Assembly: GCA_035551355.1 (NCBI GenBank)
Contig: DASZNF010000100.1
Location: forward strand, 1-64,000
DNA from: DATATV01 sp035551355
GTDB lineage: Bacteria; Actinomycetota; Actinomycetes; Mycobacteriales; Pseudonocardiaceae
Reading direction: 5' to 3'
DNA length: 64,000 bases
The notes beneath the pieces were generated by a model. The model did not search any database. It was not told where the DNA came from and saw only the letters and a program-made list of their open reading frames with translations. The translations under genes were made by a program, and so were the position numbers. Below, one piece after another: positions 47,394 to 56,285 of the stretch; position 1 is the first letter of the stretch, and every line of letters begins with the position of its first letter.

Positions 47394-48143
47394 ATGCCGA
47401 TCATCCAGGTGCCCTACCACCTCGACGAGCACCTGCCCGAGCTGAACCTGCCCGCCGCGGGCCGGGAACCGGCCGTGCTGACCGCGCCGTTGCCGGACGC
47501 AGGTCCGTGGCAGCGGCTGGCCGCGCTGTACCGGCCGGTGGCCGAGGCGGTGCGCGCGGTCGCGGCCGACGGGCAGCGGCCGGAGGTGATCTCCGGCGAC
47601 TGCACGGTGTCCCTCGGCGTGCTGGCCGGGTTGCAGGCGGCGGGGATCGACGCCGGGGTGGTGTGGTTCGACGCGCACGGCGACGTGCAGACCCTGGAAA
47701 CCACCACCACCGGCTACATCGGCGGGATGCCGCTGCGGATTCTGTCCGGCTACCGCCCGGAGTTGATCGCCGAGCCGATCGGCCTGCGGGCCATTCTTCA
47801 GGATCGGTTGCTGCTGGTCGATGCCCGCGATCTGGACCCGGCCGAGATCGATTTCCTCACCGGTTCGGATATTCGCCGGTCCACAGTGGACGATATCAAT
47901 GCGGATTCGCTTCCGGCCGGGCCACTGGTGCTGCATATTGACCTGGATGTGATCGATCCGGAGGAGTTGTCCGGAATGCGGGTGCCCGCGCCCGGCGGGC
48001 CCTCGGCGGCCGCCGTGCTGGCCGCCGCGCGGCGGGTGCTGGACTCCGGACGGGTGTGTGCGCTGGATCTTGCCTGCACCTGGCTGCCCGGAAATGATCA
48101 TAACGAATTGCGCACCGAGGTGATTTCCGGGCTTCTGGCGTAA
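47394..48143 (+). CDS. arginase/ureohydrolase-superfamily protein with an altered metal site
   Basis: A 249-residue ureohydrolase-fold protein. The metal motifs WFDAHGDVQ (Asp93, His95, Asp97) and HIDLDVIDPE (Asp183, Asp185) are intact. The first Mn ligand, His in the usual GGDHS, is replaced: ISGDCTVSLG has Cys70 at that position. True arginases need this His for one Mn ion, so the activity may be altered or absent. Substrate specificity is unknown; similar actinobacterial proteins are called arginase family. ATG 47394 is used; the ribosome site is weak. Two palindromes lie upstream and a hairpin follows. Confidence 0.82.
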   Translation: MPIIQVPYHLDEHLPELNLPAAGREPAVLTAPLPDAGPWQRLAALYRPVAEAVRAVAADGQRPEVISGDCTVSLGVLAGLQAAGIDAGVVWFDAHGDVQTLETTTTGYIGGMPLRILSGYRPELIAEPIGLRAILQDRLLLVDARDLDPAEIDFLTGSDIRRSTVDDINADSLPAGPLVLHIDLDVIDPEELSGMRVPAPGGPSAAAVLAAARRVLDSGRVCALDLACTWLPGNDHNELRTEVISGLLA

Positions 48144-48170
48144 CACGCCGGGGCGTACGGCCGAATTCCA

Positions 48171-48202
48171 GGTGCGGCGTCCGGCGGGGCGGATGCCGCA
48201 CC
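48171..48202 (+). terminator. hairpin terminator after the arginase-like gene
   Basis: GGTGCGGC (48171-48178) pairs perfectly with GCCGCACC (48195-48202) around a 16-nt GC-rich loop. Confidence 0.65.
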
Positions 48203-48228
48203 AGTCTGAATGAAGGGGAATGGGGCCA

Positions 48229-48696
48229 ATGGCACGCCCGAATACGGCGGTTCGCTTTGTGCTTGGCGCGATCGGTGCGGTGCTGCTCGGTGGCGGCCTG
48301 CTGGCCGGCTGCGGAGCCGCGCCGGGGATCACGAGCACGCCGCTCACCACCAGCACCGACACGACGACGTCGGTCACCAGCACGACCGACCCGGCCGCCG
48401 CCGCGACCACGGGCGCCCCCGCCCCGATCGCCACCGAGCCGGTCACCACGCAGGCCGCCGTTGCCCCGGAGGCCGCGAATTCCGGCTCTGGCGACGGATC
48501 CGGAGGCGGCTCGGACAGCGGTTCCTGCGGCTCGGACTCCTACGTCAACTCCGACGGCCAGTGCGTGCACGACCCGGTGCAGGCGCCGAGCGCTCCCACT
48601 GGCGCGACGGCCAGGTGCAAGGACGGCTCTTACAGCTACAGCAAGCACCACTCGGGCACCTGCTCCGGCCACGGCGGCGTCGCGGAATGGTTGTAG
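48229..48696 (+). CDS. secreted lipoprotein with C-terminal DUF3761 motif
   Basis: A 155-residue lipoprotein. The signal peptide ends in LLAGC, with the lipidated Cys at position 28. A Thr/Ser/Ala/Pro-rich linker and a GSGDGSGGGSDSGS stretch follow, then GSCGSDSYVNSDGQCVH. The last residues (CKDGSYSYSKHHSGTCSGHGGVAEWL) are the DUF3761 module, a small Cys/His-rich motif found at the ends of secreted bacterial proteins. Two Cys pairs may form disulfides or bind metal. ATG 48229 is chosen because AAGGGG lies 11 bases upstream; ATG 48220 is too close. Function is unknown. Confidence 0.83.
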   Translation: MARPNTAVRFVLGAIGAVLLGGGLLAGCGAAPGITSTPLTTSTDTTTSVTSTTDPAAAATTGAPAPIATEPVTTQAAVAPEAANSGSGDGSGGGSDSGSCGSDSYVNSDGQCVHDPVQAPSAPTGATARCKDGSYSYSKHHSGTCSGHGGVAEWL

Positions 48697-48705
48697 GCCA
48701 GGTAA

Positions 48706-48999
48706 TCAGGAGAAGCTGACGTCCTGGGCGAGCAGGACCCGGCCGGAGTGGTTGACCGTGTTGGTGGCCCGGCGCATGCAGGCGCGCCACGCGTCCGAAC
48801 CGGATTCGCGGCCGCCGCCGGTGTCGATGGCCGCGTCGGCCTCGGCGATCGTGTTGGCACGCAAGGAGAACAGCTCGGCTCCGGTCACCGGGGTGCGGGC
48901 GGTGCCGCCGGTGCCGAGGTGGTCGGCGATGCGCACGCCGCAGCGGGTCAGGACGGTGTCCGCGCGGTCGCGGATGGCGTCGGTGCTGATCAGGCTCAC
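48706..48999 (-). CDS. hypothetical small protein downstream of dehydratase gene
   Basis: A 97-residue protein that I do not recognise. It lies 39 bp downstream of the dehydratase gene on the same strand, so it is probably cotranscribed. The start is GTG 48999. Sequence is mixed helical (STDAIRDRADTVLTRCGVRIADHL) with AELFSLRANTIAEADAAID and WRACMRRATNTVNHSGRVLLAQD. There is no signal peptide or membrane helix. Its reality rests on reading-frame composition and position only. Confidence 0.5.
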   Translation of the reverse strand: MSLISTDAIRDRADTVLTRCGVRIADHLGTGGTARTPVTGAELFSLRANTIAEADAAIDTGGGRESGSDAWRACMRRATNTVNHSGRVLLAQDVSFS

Positions 49000-49038
49000 C
49001 GGGGTGAGGCTACGCCGGAGCGCGACCGCGCGAACCCG

Positions 49039-50775
49039 TCAGGCGTAGGGCTGGCGGGCGATGTCCGGGCCGCTGCCGCCGGTCAGGAAGTCCAGGTCGG
49101 CGCCGGTGTCGGCCTGGCCGACATGGTCCACGTACAGCCGGTTCCAGCCGCGGGTGTGGCCGGGCACGGTGAACGAAGCCGGTGGGGTGCGGGCGGCCAG
49201 TTCGGCGTCGTCGATGTCGACGCGCAGCACCCGGTTGGGCACGTCCAGCACGATCGGATCGCCGTCGCGCACCAGCGCCAGCGGTCCGCCCGCGGCCGCC
49301 TCCGGGGCCACGTGCAACACCACGGTGCCGTAGGCGGTGCCGCTCATCCGGGCGTCGCTGATCCGCACCATGTCGCGGATTCCGCGATCGAGCAGCTTGC
49401 GCGGCAACGGGGTGTTGCCCACCTCGGGCATCCCCGGATAACCCTTGGGGCCGCAGCCGCGCAGCACCAGCACCGAGTTCTCGTCCACCGCCAGGTCCGG
49501 ATCGTCCAGCCGGGCCTGCAGATCCTCCACGCTGTCGAACACCACCGCCGGGCCGCGGTGGGTGAGCAGTTCGGCGCTGGCCGCGGCGGGCTTGATGATC
49601 GCACCGTCCGGGGCCAGATTTCCGCGCAGCACGGCGATTCCGGCCGATTCCTGCAACGGCTGGGCCCGCGTCCGGATCACCGTCGGATCGGCATTGGTCA
49701 CCTCGTCCAGTCCCGCGGTCAACGGCTCGCCGGTGATCGTGCGCGCCTCGGCGTCCAGCAGATCGGCGATCTCGCGCAGCACCACGCGCAGCCCGCCGGC
49801 CCGGTGGAAATCGTCCATCAGATGCCGGCCCGCGGGCTGCAGATCCACCAGCAACGGGACGTCCGCACCCAACCGGTCGAAATCGGCCAGGGTCAACGGC
49901 ACGCCGACCCGGCCCGCGATGGCCAGCAGGTGCACCACCGCGTTGGTCGACCCGCCGATCGCGGCCAGCGTCCGGATCGCGTTGTGGAACGAGCCCGCCG
50001 ACAGCACCGTGCTCGGCCGCACGTCCTCGTTGACCAGCCGCACCGCTTCCCGCCCGGCCAGATGGGACAGTTCCAGCAGCCGGGAGTCCGGGGCGGGCAG
50101 TCCGGCGTTGCCGGGCAGCGTCATGCCCAGCGCCTCGGCCACACAGGCCATGGTGGACGCGGTGCCCATGGTGTTGCAGTGCCCCCGGCTGCGCACCATG
50201 GCCGATTCCGCCGAGCGGAATTCATCCTCGGTGATCCGGCCCGCGCGCAGTTCCTCGTGCAGCCGCCAGGAGTCGGTGCCGCAGCCCAGCGGCCGGCCCC
50301 GCCAGAACCCGGTGAGCATCGGCCCGCCCGCCACCACCAACGCGGGCAGATCCACCGAGCAGGCACCCATCAGCAGCGCCGGAATCGTCTTGTCGCACCC
50401 GCCCAGCAGCACCACGCCGTCCACCGGGTTGGCCCGGATCAGCTCCTCGATCGCCATCGCGGCCAGGTTGCGGAACAGCATGGCGGTGGGCCGCAACTGG
50501 TTCTCGCCCAACGAGGGCACCGGCAGCTCCAGCGGCACCCCGCCCGCCGCCCACACCCCGGCCTTGACGTGCTCGGCCACCTCGCGCAGGTGGCTGTTGC
50601 ACGGCGACAGATCCGACCAGGTGTTGCAGATCGCGATGTGCGGCCGCCCGTCGAAGGAGTCCGGCGGCAATCCGCGGCGCATCCAGCCGCGGTGGTGGAA
50701 GGAGTTGCGGTCGGCGCCGCGATACCACTCCTGAGTGCGATTCTCCCGCTGTGCGTCGTTGCCCATTCCAGCCAT
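49039..50775 (-). CDS. IlvD/Edd-family dehydratase, pentonate (L-arabinonate) type
   Basis: A 578-residue dehydratase. Iron-sulfur ligands are Cys59 (NTWSDLSPCN), Cys127 (GGCDKT) and Cys200 (GHCNTMGTASTM). The NTWSxLxPCN form and the 578-residue length fit the pentonate/hexonate dehydratases (L-arabinonate, D-xylonate) better than biosynthetic IlvD. Further blocks are GGSTNAVVHLLAIAGR and GCGPKGYPGMPEVG. It would turn a sugar acid into a 2-keto-3-deoxy acid. ATG 50775 or 50766 are equally possible starts. It is divergent from the Acg-type gene. Confidence 0.86.
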   Translation of the reverse strand: MAGMGNDAQRENRTQEWYRGADRNSFHHRGWMRRGLPPDSFDGRPHIAICNTWSDLSPCNSHLREVAEHVKAGVWAAGGVPLELPVPSLGENQLRPTAMLFRNLAAMAIEELIRANPVDGVVLLGGCDKTIPALLMGACSVDLPALVVAGGPMLTGFWRGRPLGCGTDSWRLHEELRAGRITEDEFRSAESAMVRSRGHCNTMGTASTMACVAEALGMTLPGNAGLPAPDSRLLELSHLAGREAVRLVNEDVRPSTVLSAGSFHNAIRTLAAIGGSTNAVVHLLAIAGRVGVPLTLADFDRLGADVPLLVDLQPAGRHLMDDFHRAGGLRVVLREIADLLDAEARTITGEPLTAGLDEVTNADPTVIRTRAQPLQESAGIAVLRGNLAPDGAIIKPAAASAELLTHRGPAVVFDSVEDLQARLDDPDLAVDENSVLVLRGCGPKGYPGMPEVGNTPLPRKLLDRGIRDMVRISDARMSGTAYGTVVLHVAPEAAAGGPLALVRDGDPIVLDVPNRVLRVDIDDAELAARTPPASFTVPGHTRGWNRLYVDHVGQADTGADLDFLTGGSGPDIARQPYA

Positions 50776-50887
50776 CCTGACAGCGGATCCGGCCCGGGGC
50801 AAAGGATCGCGGCGCAACCGCTCACCTGCCGATACGGGCCGTTCGGCGCGGTGACTGATCGCGAAGTGGCCATTGGTCGATCGGTGA

Positions 50888-50901
50888 GGGACGTTCTGCC
50901 C
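50888..50901. promoter_or_regulatory. DosR-box-like site upstream of the Acg-type gene
   Basis: GGGACGTTCTGCCC matches the mycobacterial DosR core GGGACTWWAGTCCC at 10 of 14 positions, including the full GGGAC and CCC ends. It lies 76 bp before the start of the Acg-type gene. Confidence 0.55.
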
Positions 50902-50977
50902 TGTGATCGTGCCGGCCGGACAAGCAGTCTCTAGCGCAGGAACGGGATACCTTGACGATGGGTTGGGAGGGTGGCGC

Positions 50978-52018
50978 ATGACCAGCCGTGTCCCGCCCGT
51001 GCGAAGTCTGACTGCCGGGCAGGTCAGATCGGTGATCGAGGCCGCGACCGCGGCTCCGTCGCTGCACAACGCCCAGCCGTGGCGTTTTCACTGCACGCCG
51101 GACGCGATCGAACTGCACGCCGATCCGGGCCGGGCGGCGCCGGCCACCGATCCGGACCACCGCGAGCTGTTGCTGTCCTGCGGGGCGGCGCTGGTGAACC
51201 TGCGGCTGGCCATCCGGGCCCTCGGCGTCTACCCGGAGGTGCGCTGCTTCCCGGTCACGGAGCAGACCGATCTGCTGGCTGTGGTGCGACCGCAGGGCAA
51301 GCGCGAACCCACCCCGGCCGACCAGGAACTGGCCGCGGCCATCCAGCGGCGGCACACCAACCGGCGGCCGTTCCTGCCGGTGCCGGTGCCCACACCGCTG
51401 CATCACCGGCTGCGGCACGCGGCCGAGGCCGAGCGGGCCTGGCTGGCCGTGGTTTCCCCGGCCCAGTTCCCGATGTTGCGCGGCATGCTGCGCCGCGCGC
51501 ACGAGACGCAGCGACGGGATCCGGCGGTGCTGGCCGAATGGCAGTCCTGGATCGAGCGCGACGAGTCCACTCCGGACAGAGTGTGGGCCGGCCCGGCCGC
51601 CGCTGTCCTGCCCCGCGACCCGGATGGCGGCCAGACCGAGAACCGGTTGCCCGGCAAGGATTTCCAGCCCAGTCCGCTGATCGCGGTGATCGGCTCGTTC
51701 CACGACAACCCGCTGGCCCGGTTGCAGGCCGGGCAGGCCATGCAGCGGGTGCTGCTCACCGCGACCACCGCCGGGCTGACCACCTCGTTCCTGTCCCAGG
51801 TGGTCCAGGTGCCGCAGACCCGCACCGAGCTGCGCACCCTGATCGGCGGTGGGCTGTGGCCGCAGACGCTGCTGCGAATCGGTTACGGCACACCGGTTTC
51901 GGCCACCCCGCGGCGGCCGGTGGAGGAGGTGCTCAACAATCCCTACCCGGAGCTGGGCGAGTCGGGGCCGGGCGGGGCCGGACTGGCCGACGTGGCCGTC
52001 GAAGGCCAGAGCGCGTAG
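50978..52018 (+). CDS. Acg-family (Rv2032-like) nitroreductase-fold protein
   Basis: A 346-residue protein of the Acg family, a double nitroreductase fold seen in actinobacteria. VIEAATAAPSLHNAQPWRFH is the diagnostic N-terminus. IQRRHTNRRPFLPVPVP and MQRVLLTATTAGLTTSFLSQVVQVP follow. In Mycobacterium tuberculosis, acg is a strongly induced DosR-regulon gene; the protein binds FMN but has a blocked active site in characterised members. GGGAGG lies seven bases before ATG 50978. A DosR-like box lies upstream and a DevR-like regulator gene converges on it. Confidence 0.88.
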   Translation: MTSRVPPVRSLTAGQVRSVIEAATAAPSLHNAQPWRFHCTPDAIELHADPGRAAPATDPDHRELLLSCGAALVNLRLAIRALGVYPEVRCFPVTEQTDLLAVVRPQGKREPTPADQELAAAIQRRHTNRRPFLPVPVPTPLHHRLRHAAEAERAWLAVVSPAQFPMLRGMLRRAHETQRRDPAVLAEWQSWIERDESTPDRVWAGPAAAVLPRDPDGGQTENRLPGKDFQPSPLIAVIGSFHDNPLARLQAGQAMQRVLLTATTAGLTTSFLSQVVQVPQTRTELRTLIGGGLWPQTLLRIGYGTPVSATPRRPVEEVLNNPYPELGESGPGGAGLADVAVEGQSA

Positions 52019-52037
52019 TCACCGCTCGCTCCGCGTA

Positions 52038-52718
52038 TTACTGCTCGCTCGGGGTCCTAGCGTGGTCGCGCAGCTGGGTGGCCAGCACCGCGGCCTGGGT
52101 GCGCCGCTCCATGCCCAGCTTGCCCAGCAGCCGGGACACGTAGTTCTTCACGGTCTTCTCCGCGAGGAACATGCGTTCGGCGATCTGCCGGTTGGTCAGC
52201 CCTTCGCCGATCAGATCCAACAGCAGCCGCTCCTGCTCGGTCAGCGCGGCCAGCGGACCGGGGGCGGCCACGTTCGCCCGCAGCCGGGCCATCAGCGCGG
52301 CCGCGGCCCGGTTGTCCAGCAGCGACCGGCCCGCGCCGACCGTGCGCACCGCCGAGACCAGGTCCATGCCCTTGATGTCCTTGATCACGTACCCGCCCGC
52401 GCCGGCCAGGATGGCGTCCAGCATGGCCTGCTCGTCGGTGAACGAGGTCAGCATCAGGCAGTTCACCTCGGGTGTCCGGGAGCGGATCTCCCGGCACAGT
52501 TCCACCCCGTTGCCGTCCGGCAGGCGGATGTCCAGCACCGCGATGTCCGGGCGCAGCGCCGGAATCCGGGCCAGCGCCTCGGCCGCCGACGCGGCCTGAC
52601 CGATCACCCGCAGGTCGCCCTCGACCTCCAGCAGGTCGGCCACCCCCCGGCGCACCACCTCATGGTCGTCGACCAGGAAGACCGTGATGAGGCCCAGGGG
52701 GACTTCGTCATCAGTCAT
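52038..52718 (-). CDS. devR: DevR/DosR-like response regulator (NarL/FixJ family)
   Basis: A 226-residue response regulator. The receiver has VFLVDDHEVVRRGVADLL, the phospho-acceptor Asp63 in VLDIRLPDGNG, and YVIKDIKGMDLVSAV. The LuxR-type HTH is LTEQERLLLDLIGEGLTNRQIAERMFLAEKTVKNYVSRLLGKLGMERRTQAAV. The strings AEKTVKNYVSRLL, GMERRTQAAV and GRSLLDNRAAAALMA are nearly identical to mycobacterial DevR. No DevS/DosT histidine kinase gene is in the window, so it is an orphan here. It likely controls the adjacent Acg gene and the phosphoketolase-USP-CBS operon. A DosR-like box precedes it. Confidence 0.9.
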   Translation of the reverse strand: MTDDEVPLGLITVFLVDDHEVVRRGVADLLEVEGDLRVIGQAASAAEALARIPALRPDIAVLDIRLPDGNGVELCREIRSRTPEVNCLMLTSFTDEQAMLDAILAGAGGYVIKDIKGMDLVSAVRTVGAGRSLLDNRAAAALMARLRANVAAPGPLAALTEQERLLLDLIGEGLTNRQIAERMFLAEKTVKNYVSRLLGKLGMERRTQAAVLATQLRDHARTPSEQ

Positions 52719-52776
52719 CTCATCAGGCTACGTCCGGGATTCCGGCGTGGCGCGGGCCGAAAACCACCCCTGCCCC

Positions 52777-52790
52777 GGGACCAAAGTCAT
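52777..52790. promoter_or_regulatory. DosR-box-like site upstream of devR
   Basis: GGGACCAAAGTCAT matches GGGACTWWAGTCCC at 11 of 14 positions. It lies 59 bp before the devR start, in the 217-bp space between devR and the end of the phosphoketolase gene. It suggests autoregulation. Confidence 0.6.
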
Positions 52791-52935
52791 TTCCGCCCCT
52801 CACCAGCGCAAACCCGCCGCGGCGGTCACCCTGCGCGGGAGCGGGGTCACCGCCGGTGCGAGAAAACCCGCCCGGCCGCGCCGGGCGACCGGAGCCACGG
52901 TTCGCTCGGCCCGGCCTTGACCACCGACGCCCGGA

Positions 52936-55293
52936 TCACGGTCCCGACCCGGGCCCGGTTGCCCGCTGCCAGGCCCATTCGCGCACCTCGGGCAGGTCCT
53001 CGCCGTGTTCCCGGATCCACCGTCGGTGGTGCTCCCGCCGGTCGATCATGTCCTGCCGGAGCAGGGCCGCGGACGCGCGCAGCCCGGGCACCCGGTCGAT
53101 GACGTCGACGGCCAGCCGGTAGCGATCCAGGTCGTTGCGCACCAGCGCGTCGAAGGGCGTGGTGCCCGCCCCCGCCCCGCGATGGCCGCGCACCAGCAGC
53201 CCGCCCCGCCGGCCGGCCAGCCGGTGGATCAGCCAGGAGTGGCCGTGGTAGGCGAAGATCACCGGAGCGTCGGCGGTGAACAACGAGTCGAACTCGAGGT
53301 CGGTCAGGCCCCGCACGTGCTCGGTGTGCGGCAGCAGCCGCAGCAGATCGACCACGTTCACCACCCGCACCCGAACCTCGGGCCGCCGGGCCCGCAGCAG
53401 CGCGGCCGCGGCCAGCGCCTCGACGGTCTCGGCCGCCCCCGCGCCGGCCAGCACCACGTCCGGCGCGTCACCGGCGTCCTCGACGATGCCCGCGCCCCGC
53501 GCGCAGTGCAGTTCGGCCGCCTCCGGGTCGAACAGCGTTGGCGTGGACTGGCCGCCGGCCACGATCAGGTTCACCACGTCCGGCTCGGCCAGGCACTGCC
53601 GGGCCACGGCCAGCAGCGTGTTCGCGTCCGGCGGCAGGTAGACCCGCAGCGGCCCGGCCTCCCCGGCCAGCAGATGGTCGGCGAAACCCGGGTTCGGCCG
53701 GGTCCGGTCCTGGGTGGTGAGCAGGTAGGTCAGCGCGGGAACCGGCGGCCGCCAGGCCAGTCCGCGGTGCGTGCGCAGCCAGCCGAGATGGGTCTCGGTC
53801 ATGGCGGCAAGCTGCGGCGCGACCGCCTCCTGGCAGCACACCAGCGCATGCCTGCCGGTACGGACATATCCCTCGGCCAGGCCCTGGCACAGGTGCGCGG
53901 AGACCACCTCGACGACCCGGCCGGTGCGGCCCAGGTGCGGGTCGCCGGGCACGAGTTCGGCCTGCCACTGCTTGCGGGTCACCTCGTACACCGCGCGCAG
54001 CCGGCCGGACACGGTCTCGTCCGGGCTGAACAGCCGGATGTCGCGGTGCCGGCCGTCGCGCTCCAGCACGTCCCGCAGGTAGCCGCCCAGCGCCCGCGCC
54101 GGGTCGGCGACGGCGCCCTCGGGCTGGGCCTGCCGGGTGGTGTCCGGCAGGTCCAGCGGACGGTGCAGCAGACCGCCGTTGGCGTGCGGGTTGGCGCCCA
54201 TTCGCCGGGAACCCCGCGGAATCAGCGCGGTCACCTCGAGCGTGGGCTCACCGTCCTCCTCGAACAGTTCCTCGGGTCGGTAACCGCGCAGCCAGCGCTC
54301 CAGCTCGCGCAGCTGACCCGGGTTCTGCCGCACCCGGGTCAGCGGAATCCCATGCGCCCGACCGGTTCCCTCCATCGGCTCGCCATCCACATCGGACGGT
54401 CCGGTCCAGCCTTTGAGGCTGCGCAACACGATCATCGGCCAGTGCGGTCGGACCCCGTTGCGGCCGGCCCGCGCGGTGCGCTGGATGGCCTCGATCTCGC
54501 CAAGCGCGATGTCCAGCGCGGCGGCCATCGACTGGTGCATCGCATCGGAGTCCGACCCGGACACGGTGTAGGGGCGGTAGCCGTGGCCGTGCAGCAGCGC
54601 GCCCAGTTCGTCGTCGGGAATCCGGGCCAGCAGCGCCGGATTGCCGATGCTGTAACCGTTGAGATGCAGGATGGGCAGCACCGCGCCGTCGTGCGCCGGG
54701 TCGATGAACTTGTCGGCCTGCCAGCCCGCGGCCAGCGGCCCGGTCTCCGCCTCGCCGTCGCCGATCACGCAGGCCACCACCAGATCCGGATTGTCCAGCG
54801 CCGCACCATAAGCGTGGGCCAGCGAATGCCCCAGCTCGTCGCCGGAGTGGATCGAGCCGGGCAGCTCCGGGGTCACCTGACCGGACACCCCGCCGGGAAA
54901 GGCGAACTGCCGGAACAACGCGCGCAACCCGCGCAGGTCCTGCCCGATCTCGGGATGACCGGCCGAATAACTGCCCTCCAGCCAGGAATTCGCGAACAGT
55001 GCCGCCGCGCCGTGCGTCGGGCCGAACACCGGCAGCAGCTCCACGTCGTGGGCGATGATCGCCCGGTTGAGGTGCGCGGTGATCAGGTTCAGCCCGGGGC
55101 AGGTGCCCCAGTGCCCGGACGGGTGCGGCTTGACGTGCTCGGGCAGCAGCGGCGTGGCCAGCAACGGGTTGTCCAGCAGGTACAACTGGCCGGCGGACAG
55201 ATAGTCGGCCGCCCGCCACTGCGCGTCGACCTGCCGCAGTTGCTTGTCGGACAACGGTTTCTGGTCGATGGTGCGCTCGGTGGTGGCGGTCAT
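52936..55293 (-). CDS. xfp: phosphoketolase
   Basis: A 785-residue thiamine diphosphate enzyme. Family blocks are GHWGTCPGLNLITAHLNRAI near the N-terminus, GGVSGQVTPELPGSIHSGDELGHSLAHAYGAALDNPDLVVACVIGDGEAETGPLAAGWQADKF as the TPP/Mg site, and ANGGLLHRPLDLPD and HGHSWLIHRLAGRR later. It cleaves xylulose 5-phosphate and fructose 6-phosphate to acetyl phosphate. ATG 55293 overlaps the USP stop (ATGA). It ends an operon that starts with CBS and two USP genes, as is common for stress-related phosphoketolases. Confidence 0.94.
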   Translation of the reverse strand: MTATTERTIDQKPLSDKQLRQVDAQWRAADYLSAGQLYLLDNPLLATPLLPEHVKPHPSGHWGTCPGLNLITAHLNRAIIAHDVELLPVFGPTHGAAALFANSWLEGSYSAGHPEIGQDLRGLRALFRQFAFPGGVSGQVTPELPGSIHSGDELGHSLAHAYGAALDNPDLVVACVIGDGEAETGPLAAGWQADKFIDPAHDGAVLPILHLNGYSIGNPALLARIPDDELGALLHGHGYRPYTVSGSDSDAMHQSMAAALDIALGEIEAIQRTARAGRNGVRPHWPMIVLRSLKGWTGPSDVDGEPMEGTGRAHGIPLTRVRQNPGQLRELERWLRGYRPEELFEEDGEPTLEVTALIPRGSRRMGANPHANGGLLHRPLDLPDTTRQAQPEGAVADPARALGGYLRDVLERDGRHRDIRLFSPDETVSGRLRAVYEVTRKQWQAELVPGDPHLGRTGRVVEVVSAHLCQGLAEGYVRTGRHALVCCQEAVAPQLAAMTETHLGWLRTHRGLAWRPPVPALTYLLTTQDRTRPNPGFADHLLAGEAGPLRVYLPPDANTLLAVARQCLAEPDVVNLIVAGGQSTPTLFDPEAAELHCARGAGIVEDAGDAPDVVLAGAGAAETVEALAAAALLRARRPEVRVRVVNVVDLLRLLPHTEHVRGLTDLEFDSLFTADAPVIFAYHGHSWLIHRLAGRRGGLLVRGHRGAGAGTTPFDALVRNDLDRYRLAVDVIDRVPGLRASAALLRQDMIDRREHHRRWIREHGEDLPEVREWAWQRATGPGSGP

Positions 55294-56210
55294 CTCGGCT
55301 CCTCGGTCGCGGTGTTCGGACGCGCCACCAGCAGGGGGCAGGGGGAGTGGTAGATCAGCGCCTGACTGGTCGAGCCGAGCAACCGCCCGGCGATCCGGCG
55401 GTGCCCCCGGCTGCCGACCACCAGCAGCTGCGCGTCCGCGGCGTGGGCCAGCAACTGGCGCAGCGGCCGGTCCCGGGTGAGCACCCGGCGCACCGCGACA
55501 TCCGGGTATTGCTCTTGCCAGCCGGCCAATCCGTCGGCCAGCAGCTCCTCCTCGTACCGCTCGGCGGCCGCCCAGTCCACGATGAACTGCCGGGCGTAGG
55601 CGTAGGCGCTGTCCGAGGCGAACTCCACCCAGGTGTGCACCGCGACCAGTTCCGCGCGGCGCACCGAGGACGCCGCGAAGGCCAGCGCGACCGCGGCCTC
55701 TCCGGCGGCCGAACCGTCCACCCCGACCACCACCGCCCCGGTCGTCGGCGGCTGCGCGTCCACCGTGCGGCCGCGCACCACCGCGACCGGCGCGTGCCCG
55801 TGCGCGACCAGGCCGGCCGCGGTGGAACCGGCCAGCATCCCGGAAAACCCGCCCAGTCCGCGCGCGCCCAGTGCCACCAGCCGGGCGCGCGCGGACAACT
55901 CGGTCAGCACCGACAGCGCGTCGCCGACCCGCACCTCGGTGCGCACGGACAGGTCCGGGTGCGCGGCGGTGATCTGCTCGGCCGCCTCGGCCATAAAGCC
56001 GCGGCCCTCGGACTCCAGGGCGTTCTGGTAGTCCTCGGCCAGTTCGAACCCGCCGCCGGCCCGCCGCACCCTGGTGGCCACCGCGTAGGCCAGCAGCAGC
56101 GGCGCCCGGCGCGTCGAAGCCTCCCCGGCCGCCCACCGCGCGGCGTTCAGCGCCGGCGCCGAACCGTCCACACCGGACACGACGGGACTGCCGATCAGGT
56201 TGTCCACCAT
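55290..56210 (-). CDS. universal stress protein, tandem two-domain
   Basis: A 306-residue protein with two USP domains, about 8-150 and 160-300. Domain 1 starts VVSGVDGSAPALNAARWAAGEA and ends GARGLGGFSGMLAGSTAAGLVAHGHAPVAVVRG. Domain 2 starts VVVGVDGSAAGEAAVALAF and ends VGSRGHRRIAGRLLGSTSQALIYHSPCPLLVA. The GxxG-x9-GS/T ATP motif is present in both. Start ATG 56210 has AGAGG upstream; GTG 56219 is also possible. In mycobacteria many two-domain USPs are DosR-induced, in line with this setting. Confidence 0.88.
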   Translation of the reverse strand: MVDNLIGSPVVSGVDGSAPALNAARWAAGEASTRRAPLLLAYAVATRVRRAGGGFELAEDYQNALESEGRGFMAEAAEQITAAHPDLSVRTEVRVGDALSVLTELSARARLVALGARGLGGFSGMLAGSTAAGLVAHGHAPVAVVRGRTVDAQPPTTGAVVVGVDGSAAGEAAVALAFAASSVRRAELVAVHTWVEFASDSAYAYARQFIVDWAAAERYEEELLADGLAGWQEQYPDVAVRRVLTRDRPLRQLLAHAADAQLLVVGSRGHRRIAGRLLGSTSQALIYHSPCPLLVARPNTATEEPR

Positions 56211-56223
56211 GGTGATCACCTCT

Positions 56224-56251
56224 GAGGCTCAGCCGGGCCCGGCTGAGCCTC
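56224..56251. repeat. perfect 28-bp palindrome between the two USP genes
   Basis: GAGGCTCAGCCGGG (56224-56237) is followed at once by CCCGGCTGAGCCTC (56238-56251), a 14-bp stem with no loop in the RNA sense. It lies in the 75-bp space between the USP genes and could attenuate or protect the operon mRNA. Confidence 0.9.
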
Positions 56252-56285
56252 GGCGTCGCGCACCTGGCAAGCGGGGACCGCGCGA

